Source: CAWAND01 sp963727915 (GTDB taxonomy: Bacteria; Chloroflexota; Anaerolineae; Anaerolineales; E44-bin32). Taken from it: DNA of 64,000 nt. The notes beneath the pieces are model-generated. The model was not told the DNA's origin and did not search any database. It was given only the letters and a program-made list of their open reading frames with translations. The stretch covers positions 1,240,001 through 1,304,000 of the forward strand of contig CAVSID010000001.1 of the NCBI GenBank assembly GCA_963727915.1. Reading direction: 5' to 3'. The translations under genes and the position numbers were made by a program. Of this stretch, positions 42,989 through 52,305 are shown piece after piece; the stretch's first letter is position 1; each line of letters starts with the position of its first letter.

Positions 42989-45482
42989 TTGAGCGAGAAT
43001 ACGGCCACGGTCGAGGCGGCCGATGCTGACCGCATTGACCGCTACGACCCCCAGGAAATTGAAGCCCGCTGGCAGGCGCGTTGGGCGCAGGATGAACTGT
43101 ACCGAGCGGAGGTCGACCCGGAGCAGAAGAAGTTCTACTTCCTGACCATGCTGCCCTACACCTCGGGCAACCTCCATATCGGGCACTGGTTTGCCATGGC
43201 CCCGTCCGACGCGCGCGCCCGCTACCTGCGCATGAACGGGTACAACGTGATGTTTCCGATCGGCTTCGATGCGTTTGGACTCCCGGCGGAGAATGCAGCC
43301 ATCGAACGCGGCATCCATCCCAAGCAATGGACCTACAGCCAACATCGACAACATGCGCCGACAACTGCAGTCGATTGGCACCATGTTCGATTGGTCACGC
43401 GAGGCCATTTCGGCCGATCCGGAATACTACCGCTGGACCCAGTGGTTCTTCATTCAGCTCTTCAAGACACGGCCTGGCGTACAAGAAGATGTCGCCTGTC
43501 GATTGGTGCCCCAAGGACCAGACCGTGCTGGCCCGGGAGCAGGTCATCGGCGAGGAGCGGCTGTGTGAGCGGTGCAAGACTCCGGTAGTCAAGAAGAATC
43601 TGGACCAGTGGTTCTTCAAGATCACGGACTACGCCGAGGAGCTGCTGGACTTCTCCCACCTGGATTGGCCCGAGCCGGTCAAATTGCTGCAAACCAACTG
43701 GATCGGGCGCAGCGAAGGCGCCAACGTCACTTTCGACAACCGAAGCCGGCGATCCCATCGAGGTCTTCACAACACGGCCGGACACGCTGTGGGGGGCCAC
43801 CTTCATGGTGCTGGCGCCTGAGCATCCGCTGGTAGAGAAGCTGACCACCGCCGACCAGCAGGCCGCAGATCGAGGCATACGTCGCCCAAGCAACACGCCA
43901 GACCGATATCCAGCGGGAAGCGACCGACAAGGAGAAGAGCGGTGTCTTCACCGGAGGCTACGCCATCAATCCGGTCAACGGTGAACGCATCCCTGTCTGG
44001 ATCGCTGACTACGTCCTGATGAGCTACGGCACGGGCGCCATCATGGCCGTTCCGGCGCACGATCAGCGCGATTTCGAGTTCGCTCGCAAGTATGGGCTTC
44101 AGGTGCGACCGGTGATCCAGCCTGAGGGCGTCGGAAGCCCTGGATGGCGAGACGATGACCGAGGCCGTGCCGGCCTACGGGACGATGGTGGACTCGGGCA
44201 GCCTGACTGGAACGCATGGGGATCGGTCGATCGCGGCTGCCATCGCGTACGTGGAATCCCAAGACATTGGTGAGGGCGCCGTGAGCTACCGGCTGCGGGA
44301 TTGGCTAATCTCGCGCCAGCGCTACTGGGGCGCGCCGATCCCAATCGTGTATTGCCCTGAGCACGGCCAAGTGCCCGTCCCGGACGACCAGCTGCCGGTG
44401 CGACTGCCCGACGAAGTCGAATGGCTGCCGACCGGACAAAGTCCGTTGAAGCTGCATGAGTCGTGGAAGCAGACCACCTGTCCTATCTGCGGCCAGCCGG
44501 CCGAGCGGGACACGGACACGATGGACACCTTCATGTGCTCGTCGTGGTATCACCTGCGCTACTGAGCCCGCATTTTAGCGACGGCCCGTTCGATCCCAAA
44601 CAGTACGCCTATTGGATGCCTGTCGACTGCTACACGGGCGGCATTGAACACGCCACAATGCACCTGTTGTACACGCGCTTCTTCCACAAGGCGATGCGGG
44701 ATATCGGCGTGACCCAGGGCCCCGAACCGATGCTCCAGCTGCGCAACCAGGGACAGATCCTCGGTCCAGATGGACAGCGGATGAGCAAATCGCGCGGCAA
44801 TGTGATCGATCCCGACGAACAGGTGGCAGCCTATGGGGCAGATACAGTCCGTGCTTACCTGATGTTCGGCTACCGATGGTCGGAAGGCGGGCCCTGGGGG
44901 GCCGAAAACATCCAGGGCGCCGTCCGTTGGTTGAACCGTGTGTGGGCGTTGGTGCTGGAGACTTCCGGCGACAAGGCTCAAGCTTCGCCAGAGGCGGAGT
45001 CCGATCTGCGCCGCAAGCTGCACCAAACGATCCGCAAAGTGTCGGATGATCTTGAAGGCTTCGAGTTTAACACTGTGGTTTCGTCCCTGATGGAGTTGAC
45101 CAACGCCCTGACGGCTGGACGCGAGGCCGGTCAGTCGGGCAGCCCGGCCTTCAAAGAGGCGGTTGACGGATTGCTGCGTATGATGGCTCCGGTGACTCCG
45201 CACCTGGCTGAAGAGCTCTGGGCCCGGCTGGGCTTGCCCTATTCCATCCACCAACAAGCCTGGCCCAAATACGATCCCGAAGCGGCCAAAGAAGACCAAT
45301 TCACGTTGGTGATCCAGGTCAACGGCAAAGTTCGTGAACGGATCGTGGTGCCGGCGAGTATCCAGGAAGCCGATGCCAAGGCGAAAGCGCTCGCCAACGC
45401 CACGGTGCAGGAGCTCCTGGCCGGGAAGACCGCCAGCCAGGTGATCTACGTCCCTGGCCGCCTGGTGAACATTGTGATTTGA
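42989..45482 (+). CDS. leuS: leucyl-tRNA synthetase, with multiple frameshifts
   Basis: A cytoplasmic class Ia synthetase of about 830 residues that charges tRNA-Leu. Motifs seen: LPYTSGNLHIGHWFAM (HIGH), the editing domain (TTRPDTLWGATF, MSYGTGAIMAVPAHDQRDFEFA), the zinc-type insert TTCPICGQPAERD, WYHLRY, MSKSRGN (KMSKS) and the anticodon-binding end. The frame must change near 43338, 43470, 43740, 43865, 44135 and 44563, among others, while family sequence carries on across each break; this points to assembly indels. TTG 42989 follows GGAGGG and gives MSENTATVEA. ATG 42818, just after the T-box terminator with GGGAGG upstream, is in frame and would add 57 unusual residues. Confidence 0.93.
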
Positions 45483-45536
45483 CGCCAGGGGTGCCTATTG
45501 GCTCCGTTCAATTCTCCAATCCAAAGGGCCATCTAT

Positions 45537-45561
45537 GGGGGCACAGCGAAGCTGTGCCTCC
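45537..45561 (+). terminator. hairpin after leuS
   Basis: GGCACAGC-GAA-GCTGTGCC, extended by G-C and G-T pairs to an 11-bp stem. No T run follows. Confidence 0.55.
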
Positions 45562-45568
45562 AACTGTT

Positions 45569-45597
45569 TTGCCTCCCGGTCGTGCACGGCGTAGAAT
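45569..45597 (+). promoter_or_regulatory. sigma70-type promoter of the RidA gene
   Basis: TTGCCT (45569-45574), 17 bases, TAGAAT (45592-45597). Confidence 0.6.
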
Positions 45598-45618
45598 CCA
45601 GCCAAACATAGACACAAT

Positions 45619-46044
45619 TTGGAGGCCGACCACATAAATCATCAGCATTCCCGCCGCGTTATCCGGGCCGCAGGCGCCGCCGCCCCCATTGGACCCTATT
45701 CCCACGCGATCGGATTTGGCCCGTTCGTCTTCGCATCCGGGTCGGCGGGCATCGATCCATCGTCTGGTAGGCTCGTGGAAGGTGGGATAGAAGCCGAGAC
45801 CCGTCAGACCCTTGAGAACCTGGGAAAGATACTGGAGGCCGCCGGCTCAGGGCTGGACCAGGTGGCCAAGACGACCGTCTTCATGGTTGATCTGGGAGAG
45901 TTTCCTCGGATGAATGCCGTCTATGCCGAGTTCTTCGGCACCGAGCCGCCGGCACGTTCGACGGTCCAGGTGGCAGCATTGCCCATGGGGGCCCGCGTGG
46001 AGATCGACGCCATCGCCACTCTGTCCGATATTCCCGGAGACTAA
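45619..46044 (+). CDS. RidA (YjgF/YER057c/UK114) family enamine/imine deaminase
   Basis: A roughly 135-residue trimeric deaminase that removes reactive 2-aminoacrylate-type imines. Motifs: APIGPYSHAIGFGPFVFASG, TRQTLENLGKILEAAGSGLDQVAKTTVFM, and PARSTVQVAALPMGARVEIDAIA, which holds the catalytic Arg. The start is unclear. TTG 45619 opens the frame, but GGAGG at 45621-45625 points to a start eight bases further on, where the codon is ATA (45634-45636, giving INHQHSRRVIRAAG). Either AUA is used or a G-to-A change has replaced ATG. Confidence 0.9.
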   Translation: MEADHINHQHSRRVIRAAGAAAPIGPYSHAIGFGPFVFASGSAGIDPSSGRLVEGGIEAETRQTLENLGKILEAAGSGLDQVAKTTVFMVDLGEFPRMNAVYAEFFGTEPPARSTVQVAALPMGARVEIDAIATLSDIPGD

Positions 46045-46095
46045 TCCCGGGCGGACTTTGGCGAACTGGCGAAGGACCTGATGACCGGAGGCCAT

Positions 46096-46780
46096 ATGGG
46101 TGATGAACTCGTGCTGGTGGTCGACGACGAGGCCAACATCCGCGATCTGTGCCGGATGTATTTCGAGCGCGATGGCTTCCGCGTCGAGACGGCCGACACC
46201 GGCCCTGCTGCTCTTGAGAAGGCTGGCTCCAACTCACCCAGCTTGATCGTCCTCGACTTGATGCTGCCCGAACTCGATGGCTACGAGGTGTGTCGGCGTC
46301 TCAGGGCCGAATCGGATGTGCCCATTATCATGCTCACGGCTCGAGACGAAGATGTGGACAAGATTGTAGGGCTGGAACTCGGGGCGGACGACTATTTGAC
46401 CAAACCATTCAACCCCAGAGAGCTCGTCGCGCGTGCCAAGGCCATCCTCCGCCGCTCCGCCCGGACGACGGTTGAGCCGATGGCGCCCATCGCCGTCGGC
46501 GATGTGAGCATCGATCCGGGTCGTCACGAGGTAACCGTGGCCGGGCAGGCGGTCGAACTGCGCGCCAAGGAGTTCGACCTGCTGCAGGCCCTGGCGGTCA
46601 ACAAAGGGTTTGTCTTCACCAGAGAAAGGCTGCTTGACCAGGTATGGGGGTATGACTTCTACGGCCAGACGCGGACGGTCGACGTGCACATCGCTCAGCT
46701 GAGAAAGCATCTCGCCCGTTCAAAGACGCGTCCGTGTCGAAACCATCACCGGGGTAGGATACAAGCTGGTTGTGAACTGA
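46096..46780 (+). CDS. OmpR/PhoB-type response regulator, frameshifted at the C-terminus
   Basis: A 227-residue regulator: receiver domain with LVLVVDDEANIRDLCR (acidic pocket), phospho-acceptor Asp in LIVLDLMLPELDGYE, Thr in MLTARDED and Lys in LTKPFNPRELVAR; then a winged-helix domain (VELRAKEFDLLQALAVNKG, LLDQVWGYDFYGQTRTVDVH). The frame breaks near 46735, after which VETITGVGYKLVVN ends at TGA 46778-46780. That stop overlaps the kinase ATG (TGATG). ATG 46096 is favoured by GGAGG upstream; ATG 46081 is also possible. Targets unknown; the metalloprotease downstream is one candidate. Confidence 0.9.
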
Positions 46781-48222
46781 TGTTCGCCTCGCTGCGGGCC
46801 CGTCTTCTCTTGAGCTACCTCTTGGTTGCGGGGCTGGTGTTGGCCCTCGTGGCGATCGGATTCTTCACCTTCCTGGTCAGCAATCCCTTCGGTGACAGAA
46901 TCGTCTACCAGCGATTGGAGACCATCGCCACGGCGGTCGGCCTGCGCGAGAGCGCAGCTGCGCCAGCCAATCAGCTCCGAACGATCGACCGCATGCTGAC
47001 GCTCTTGGGGGGGCGCTTTGATGCTCGCGCCCTGGTCCTTGCCAGCACAGGCGAGATTCTCGTCGATACCAGCCCCCAGGGACCCCTTCCCAGCGAAACG
47101 GATTTGCACAGGTTGGGCAGTCTGACTGATGCGGTGCAGGGGAGTTTTGCTGCCGACTCCGGGCGCGCCTGGCTGTATATTGCCCAGCCGATGGCAGGCA
47201 GCCGGACGCTGGTGGTCGCTGCCCCTCGCTTGACTCTGCGCACGGTTCCCTACGCCCTGGCGCTGGAGGGGTTGCCGGGCCCCATACTGGCGGCGGCCGC
47301 CTTGGCCTTGATCGTCTCCCTGGCATTGGCGTGGCTCCTTTCCCGCTGGATCTCGGCCCCTCTGAGGCGCATGGCGAGCGCCGCTCGCCAGGTGGCCGGG
47401 GGCAACTATGAGGTGCGAATCCACCCCAGCGGCCCCCAGGAGGCACAGGACGTGGCGCTTGCCTTCAACCACATGGTTGACGAGGTCCGGCTGAGCCAGC
47501 GGGTCCAGCGCGACTTCGTGGCCAATGTCTCGCACGAACTAAAGACTCCCCTCACATCAATTCAGGGCTTCGCTCAGGCCATCAAGGATGGAGCCGTCGT
47601 CGGCGAAGAAGGCAGACGTCACGCTGCGCAGGTGATCTACGACGAGACTGATCGCCTGGGGCGCCTGGTCGAGGAGCTCCTGGACCTGGCCCGGCTCGAA
47701 TCAGGGCAAAGTGACATAGTTCGGGGAACGGTTGACGTTGGGGCGCTTCTGACTCGGGTGGCGGATCAGCAAGCGGTGGTTGCAGCGGATTGTCAGATTG
47801 AGATCGTCAGGAAATGGCCATCAGATTTGCCGAGCATCGTCGGTGATGGGGATCGGCTCGCCCAGGTCTTTATCAACTTGATCGACAACGCCATTCGTCA
47901 CTCGGCTGCTGGGGACCAGGTTGAACTGGACGCCAGCACAGCCTCCGGCTGGCTCAAGGTCGCTGTCGCGGACCATGGGCCAGGCATCGCATCTGAGGAT
48001 CAGGTTCGCATATTCGAGCGATTCTATAAACTCGACAAGGCGCGAACGAGCGGTGGCGGGCGCGGGTTCGGCCTGGGCTTGGCCATCTCGGCTGAGATTG
48101 TGGGCGTTCACGGCGGGCGGATTGAGCTCGAGAGCTCGCCCGGCCGGGGGAGTCGCTTCACGGTGGCTCTCCCGCTGTCGCTGCCTGACGATACGACTCA
48201 GGCGCGGCAGGCGATGATATAA
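46780..48222 (+). CDS. membrane sensor histidine kinase
   Basis: A 480-residue kinase: TM1 (LLSYLLVAGLVLALVAIGFFTF), a periplasmic or extracytoplasmic sensor of about 120 residues, TM2 (ILAAAALALIVSLALAWLL), HAMP (SRWISAPLRRMASAARQVAGG), HisKA with FVANVSHELKTPLTSIQGF, and HATPase_c with NLIDNAIRHS, DHGPGIA and GFGLGLAIS. It is translationally coupled to the response regulator before it. The stimulus is unknown. Confidence 0.93.
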   Translation: MFASLRARLLLSYLLVAGLVLALVAIGFFTFLVSNPFGDRIVYQRLETIATAVGLRESAAAPANQLRTIDRMLTLLGGRFDARALVLASTGEILVDTSPQGPLPSETDLHRLGSLTDAVQGSFAADSGRAWLYIAQPMAGSRTLVVAAPRLTLRTVPYALALEGLPGPILAAAALALIVSLALAWLLSRWISAPLRRMASAARQVAGGNYEVRIHPSGPQEAQDVALAFNHMVDEVRLSQRVQRDFVANVSHELKTPLTSIQGFAQAIKDGAVVGEEGRRHAAQVIYDETDRLGRLVEELLDLARLESGQSDIVRGTVDVGALLTRVADQQAVVAADCQIEIVRKWPSDLPSIVGDGDRLAQVFINLIDNAIRHSAAGDQVELDASTASGWLKVAVADHGPGIASEDQVRIFERFYKLDKARTSGGGRGFGLGLAISAEIVGVHGGRIELESSPGRGSRFTVALPLSLPDDTTQARQAMI

Positions 48223-48223
48223 T
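48215..48223 (+). promoter_or_regulatory. extended -10 promoter of the metalloprotease gene
   Basis: TGA-TATAAT followed by CCGCC overlaps the stop codon of the kinase gene. The start would be near 48230, 25 bases before the ATG. Confidence 0.6.
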
Positions 48224-48254
48224 CCGCCGATCTTTCTGCGGTCGGGAGGGCGGC

Positions 48255-50303
48255 ATGGGCTCTGAGAACAGTTCTGTTGGCAAGTGGCTGGTCATCGGCC
48301 TTCTGGGCACGTTGTTCGCCTGCATGTGCCTCGTGCTTGCCGCCGGTGCCGGATCGGCACTCTTCCTCAGGCGTGTCACATCCGTCAACAACGCCTCGGT
48401 TCAGACCACGACTGTGGTCCAACCAAACGCCCAGACGGATGGGCCGCTGCCGACATCCGCGCCGACCCCTATTCCAGACGCTGCCGTTGAGAGCGAACAG
48501 ACCCTGATGCGGGCCGAGGTCCCGATCGCCGACCCTATTTCATTGGCCGAAAGATTTCGCGACGTACAAAATATCCCCGAAGTCGTGGCTACTTCAGCCG
48601 CGCCCGTCGACGTGGGAACGGTCAAGTCCTTTTGGGCATCGGATCCGGAAACGCAGGAGAATTTCCAGGTGCAAGCCGAGCTGGTCTATGCCACGGCCCA
48701 CGCCTATTTCTGGGTCGAACAAGGCGTCAACTACAACCCTGGCGACGTCAAGCAGCTAGTGGACACCTTCGAGAATAAGATCTACCCGACCGATCGCGAA
48801 TTCTTCGGCAGCGAGTGGACCCCAGGCGTGGATGGTGACGCTCATCTCTACCTTCTATTTGCCCGTGGCCTGGGCAGCTCGATCGCCGGGTATTTCTCGT
48901 CCCAAGATTCGTACTCGTCCCAGGTTCACAAATATTCCAACCAGCATGAGATGTTCTATCTCAGCGCAGACAATCTCGATCTTTCCGACAATTTCACTTA
49001 CGGTGTTCTGGCGCATGAGTTTCAACACATGATCCACTGGCATCTGGACAGGAACGAAGAGACCTGGATGAACGAAGGGTTCTCTGAGCTGGCTTCTTTG
49101 CTCAATAACTATGATGTCGGCGGGTTTGACTACCTGTATGCGCAGGACACGGACAAGAATTTGACCTATTGGCCGTCCGAGCCCGGCACGACCGGGGCCT
49201 ACTATGGCCATTCTTTCTTGTTCCTGAGCTACTTTCTGCAGAGGTTTGGCCATGAAGCGACCCAGGCCTTGGTCGCCAACCCCGACAACGGCCTCGACTC
49301 CGTCGATGAATCGCTCAACAACCTGGGCGAAACCGATCCTCAGACGGGGAAACAGGTCACGGCCGATGACGTGTACCGGGACTGGGGCGCGGCGATGGTC
49401 CTTCAGGACGCTTCGATAGCCGATGGCCGATACGCTATCACTGAGTATTCTTCGGCGCCGAGGGCGGCCATCACGGACCAGTTCGACTCCTGCCCAATGG
49501 GACCACAGGATCGGACCGTCAACCAGTACGGCGTCGACTACATGGAGATCACCTGCCAGGGCCAGCACACGATTCACTTCAACGGGGCCAGCCTTGTCCC
49601 GGTGATGCCGGCTGACCCGCATTCAGGCGATTTCGACTTCTACTCCAACAAGGGCGATGAGTTTGATATGACTCTGACTCGCTCATTCGATTTCACCGGC
49701 ACCAACGGCGCGATTGATTTCAGCTATTGGACGTGGTTCGATATCGAAGATGGCTGGGATTACGTCTACCTGGAAGCCTCCGATGACAACGGGGCAACGT
49801 GGAAAATCCTCCAGACTCCCTCGGGCACCGATCGTGACCCATCGGGCAATGCCTACGGTTGGGGATACACCGGGTTGAGCGGCGGGAGTTCCCAGCAGGC
49901 GACTTGGATCAAGGAATCGGTGGACCTGAGCAACTATGCTGGAAAGCAGGTGATGCTCAGGTTTGAATATGTGACGGATGCGGCTGTCAACGGTGAAGGT
50001 TTCCTGCTCGACGATCTCTCGATCGATACCATCAACTACTCGGAGGGGTTCGAGCAGGACGATGGGGGATGGCAAGCCGACGGTTTTGTCCGCCTATTCA
50101 ACCGCCTGCCGCAGACGTACCAGGTGGCTTTGATTAGCGAGGGGAATGCACCTGACGTGCAAGTTGTTACGCTCGATGACAATCGGGATGCTGACATATC
50201 TGTGAACATCGGCGGCAACGTAGATCGAGTGGTCCTGATGGTTATTGGGACGACTCGCCACACCTGGCAGGAGAGCGGCTACACGGTGTCGATTTCGCCC
50301 TAG
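48255..50303 (+). CDS. secreted M6-like zinc metalloprotease (immune inhibitor A type)
   Basis: A 682-residue exported or anchored protein: N-terminal membrane segment (WLVIGLLGTLFACMCLVLAAGAGSALF), a Thr/Pro-rich spacer, and a metalloprotease domain with the zinc motif LAHEFQHMIHWHLD and the following Glu region TWMNEGFSELAS. The C-terminal half has jelly-roll/MAM-like domains (DFSYWTWFDIEDGWDYVYLE, DDLSIDTINYSEGF), as in immune-inhibitor-A peptidases. It would degrade proteins outside the cell. GGGAGGG precedes the ATG. Confidence 0.87.
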   Translation: MGSENSSVGKWLVIGLLGTLFACMCLVLAAGAGSALFLRRVTSVNNASVQTTTVVQPNAQTDGPLPTSAPTPIPDAAVESEQTLMRAEVPIADPISLAERFRDVQNIPEVVATSAAPVDVGTVKSFWASDPETQENFQVQAELVYATAHAYFWVEQGVNYNPGDVKQLVDTFENKIYPTDREFFGSEWTPGVDGDAHLYLLFARGLGSSIAGYFSSQDSYSSQVHKYSNQHEMFYLSADNLDLSDNFTYGVLAHEFQHMIHWHLDRNEETWMNEGFSELASLLNNYDVGGFDYLYAQDTDKNLTYWPSEPGTTGAYYGHSFLFLSYFLQRFGHEATQALVANPDNGLDSVDESLNNLGETDPQTGKQVTADDVYRDWGAAMVLQDASIADGRYAITEYSSAPRAAITDQFDSCPMGPQDRTVNQYGVDYMEITCQGQHTIHFNGASLVPVMPADPHSGDFDFYSNKGDEFDMTLTRSFDFTGTNGAIDFSYWTWFDIEDGWDYVYLEASDDNGATWKILQTPSGTDRDPSGNAYGWGYTGLSGGSSQQATWIKESVDLSNYAGKQVMLRFEYVTDAAVNGEGFLLDDLSIDTINYSEGFEQDDGGWQADGFVRLFNRLPQTYQVALISEGNAPDVQVVTLDDNRDADISVNIGGNVDRVVLMVIGTTRHTWQESGYTVSISP

Positions 50304-50340
50304 ACAATCAGTCGTCAGGGGGTTGCCTGCAGAAGGAAAC

Positions 50341-50365
50341 GCGCCGGGCCCAACGGGCCCGGCGC
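50341..50365. terminator. bidirectional hairpin terminator
   Basis: An 11-bp perfect stem (GCGCCGGGCCC / GGGCCCGGCGC) with a 3-nt loop between the metalloprotease gene and the convergent YtxH gene. Confidence 0.75.
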
Positions 50366-50397
50366 TGACGTAGATGCCTCGTATGACAGAACTATTA

Positions 50398-50622
50398 CTA
50401 GCTGGCCTCAGGCGGGCGTCGTCTGAGGGCCTCCAGCTCGGCCTCCAATTGGGCCTTGCGCGCATCGTAGGCCTCGCCCATCTCGGATTGGAGTGCCTTG
50501 ACACGGCCCATGGCCGTTGATCGCAGCTCTTCACCCGATGACGGGGCGAGCATGAGAGCTACCACGGATCCGACCAGAGCGCCGAAGAAGGCGCCCAAGG
50601 TGAAGTTCATGATTCGGCGCAT
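50398..50622 (-). CDS. YtxH-like small membrane protein
   Basis: A 74-residue protein with one Gly-rich membrane helix, TLGAFFGALVGSVVALMLAPSSGEELR (the LLAPxSGxExR pattern of YtxH proteins), and a coiled-coil tail. GGAGGTGA before the ATG fixes the start at 50622. YtxH proteins are general-stress membrane proteins of unknown mechanism. Confidence 0.85.
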   Translation of the reverse strand: MRRIMNFTLGAFFGALVGSVVALMLAPSSGEELRSTAMGRVKALQSEMGEAYDARKAQLEAELEALRRRPPEAS

Positions 50623-50773
50623 GTGTCTCACCTCCTGTGTGCCTTCGATTAAACCATACTTCTCGGCTTCGGCTCGCACCATCCCGGTCGGAAATAGCAA
50701 ATGCACGTCCCAGAGAGTAGACTCCGTGAGTAAGGATGTGATGGACTTGGTCTCTGCAAAGGGAGGGTTCACG

Positions 50774-51010
50774 ATGTTCGATATTCGCATCGAATACTGC
50801 GCCGTATGAAACTACCGTGACGAGGCCGTCAGTTTGGCGGTCAAACTGTTGGAGCGCTTTGAACGACAAATCCGGTCGCTGGAGCTGGTACCTTCTGACG
50901 GCGGTAGATTTGAGGTGACGGTTAACGGAGAATTGCTGCACTCGAAACTGTCGACAGGGGCGCATGCTGATCCAGAGAAATTGATGACTTTGCTGGGCGG
51001 AGAGGGGTAG
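50774..51010 (+). CDS. SelW/Rdx-family selenoprotein with CxxU motif (in-frame UGA)
   Basis: A 78-residue protein if UGA at 50807-50809 is read as selenocysteine: MFDIRIEYCAV-U-NYRDEA, then VSLAVKLLERFERQIRSLEL, VPSDGGRFEVTVNGELLHSK and STGAHADPEKLMTLLGG. This is a complete thioredoxin-like Rdx (SelW/SelT/SelH) domain, with the redox motif CxxU (C9, U12) after the first strand and the G-G-x-FEV-x-xNG-x-L-x-x-S core. Without the read-through the product would be an 11-residue peptide. GGGAGGG precedes the ATG, and a SECIS-like hairpin follows the UGA. Role: thiol redox chemistry in the cytoplasm. Cys homologues have CxxC, so a TGC-to-TGA error is the alternative. No selA-D genes lie in the window. 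Confidence 0.82.
50830..50848 (+). promoter_or_regulatory. candidate bacterial SECIS hairpin of the SelW-like gene
   Basis: Twenty nt after the UGA, CAGUUU pairs perfectly with AAACUG around the loop GGCGGUC. The loop starts with G and contains GGU, both features of bacterial SECIS loops that bind SelB; the loop begins 27 nt after the UGA, inside the known range. Confidence 0.65.
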
Positions 51011-51045
51011 CACAAAAAGCACGTGTCGGAAAAGGCAAGATCTGG

Positions 51046-51483
51046 ATGAGGCTGGTAGTGCAGCGGGTAAATAGCGGACGTGTCACCGTGGCCGAGGAAC
51101 GTGTGGCTGAGATAGGGAGGGGCCTTGTAATCCTGGTTGGCGTCGCACAGGGCGACCTATCGGAGCAGGCCGACTGGTTGGCTGCCAAATGCGCCGACCT
51201 TCGTATCTTCGATGATCCCGATGGCAAGATGAACCTGTCTGTCAAGGATGTCGGGGGCGAGGCCTTAGTCGTGTCACAGTTCACGTTGCTGGGCGACACG
51301 GACAAGGGAAGGCGCCCGAGCTTTGTCCACGCAGCCGCGCCGGAGGTGGCAGAACCGCTTGTCGAGCGCTTTGCTGAGCGGCTGGCGGACGCCGGGGTCC
51401 CGACCCTTATGGGACGATTTGGCGCCCATATGTTGGTCGAAATCGACAACGACGGACCGGTTACCATATTGATCGAAAAATGA
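51046..51483 (+). CDS. dtd: D-aminoacyl-tRNA deacylase
   Basis: A 145-residue DTD enzyme that frees tRNA from D-amino acids (and glycine from tRNA-Ala). It has MRLVVQRVNSGRVTV, the catalytic motif SQFTLLGDTDKGRRPSF and the second signature GRFGAHMLVEIDNDGPVTI (family form GxFGAxMxVxLxNDGPVT). It lies 35 bases after the SelW-like gene and may share its transcript. The stop is part of the terminator stem. Confidence 0.97.
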   Translation: MRLVVQRVNSGRVTVAEERVAEIGRGLVILVGVAQGDLSEQADWLAAKCADLRIFDDPDGKMNLSVKDVGGEALVVSQFTLLGDTDKGRRPSFVHAAAPEVAEPLVERFAERLADAGVPTLMGRFGAHMLVEIDNDGPVTILIEK

Positions 51484-51510
51484 CCCCCGGGAGCGGCCTC
51501 CCGGGGGTCA
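51481..51510. terminator. bidirectional hairpin terminator
   Basis: TGACCCCCGGGAG, loop CGGC, and the perfect complement. It includes the dtd stop codon and separates dtd from the convergent membrane protein gene. Confidence 0.8.
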
Positions 51511-51516
51511 GGTTCA

Positions 51517-52257
51517 CTAGGCCGAGGTCTGCAATGCGGAGGCCCTGGCCGGCTCCTCGGAAGGCTCCGGACGGGCGGCTGCCTGAAACCCGATGAACAT
51601 CAGGATGGCAGCGAACAGCTCGCCAAGGTACAGGAACTGACCGTAGCCGAGACGGGTCAGCGTGCTGGCGGCACCGATGGAAAGCGCACCGGCGGCGATG
51701 AGCACGTTCCCAATCACCCGGTTGGGCATGACGCGCTTCCGCCAGAAGAGGAAGGCTGACCACAGCGCCCCTCCCACAAGCGTCAGCAACCCATAGATGT
51801 TAAAGAACGGCGTTGTCAGGCGAACGGTGGCGCCGTCGGCAATGGCCGGCATGATGTCGCGGTACTGGTCACTGATCGGCAGGGCGGTCGTGAAGTGCGA
51901 TGGGTCCAGCCGGGGCATGATACTCAACATGAGGCCAAGCGCGACCAGACTGCCAAGCGTCAGCAGTCCCGTGATGACGTGGATCCACTTCTTCCGGTAC
52001 AGGAGGGCCAGCGTGCCATGACCGATCCAGGCTGCGTTGAGGGCGGCCCCGAATAGGTACCAGACGAAGAATACCCATCGGTTCCAGGCGAGCGAGAAAT
52101 AAGCTTCGGCGAAACTACCGGCGCCAAACATTGCCAAGCCAATGCCCCAATAAAGAAAGTGGGCCTTTCTCCGCACAATGAACCGTTGAAAAACGGCCAA
52201 GGTAAAGACCAGCATCACGGCAGTTGAGACAAACGGCAGAATTTGGTTCACGTCCAT
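51517..52257 (-). CDS. seven-helix membrane protein of unknown function
   Basis: A 246-residue protein with about seven hydrophobic helices (ILPFVSTAVMLVFTLAVF, FLYWGIGLAMFGAGSFAEAYF, WVFFVWYLFGAALNAAWIG, and others). AAGGAG eight bases upstream supports ATG 52257 (MDVNQ). No catalytic motif is visible. Confidence 0.75.
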   Translation of the reverse strand: MDVNQILPFVSTAVMLVFTLAVFQRFIVRRKAHFLYWGIGLAMFGAGSFAEAYFSLAWNRWVFFVWYLFGAALNAAWIGHGTLALLYRKKWIHVITGLLTLGSLVALGLMLSIMPRLDPSHFTTALPISDQYRDIMPAIADGATVRLTTPFFNIYGLLTLVGGALWSAFLFWRKRVMPNRVIGNVLIAAGALSIGAASTLTRLGYGQFLYLGELFAAILMFIGFQAAARPEPSEEPARASALQTSA

Positions 52258-52305
52258 TCTTCCCACTCCTTGAAATGGTATCGGTATTTCACCGCCCTCG
52301 ACAGA

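Noticed and set aside
42989..45482. Programmed frameshifting in leuS
   Set aside because: At least six shifts in different contexts, none with a conserved slippery site, are much better explained by sequencing indels.
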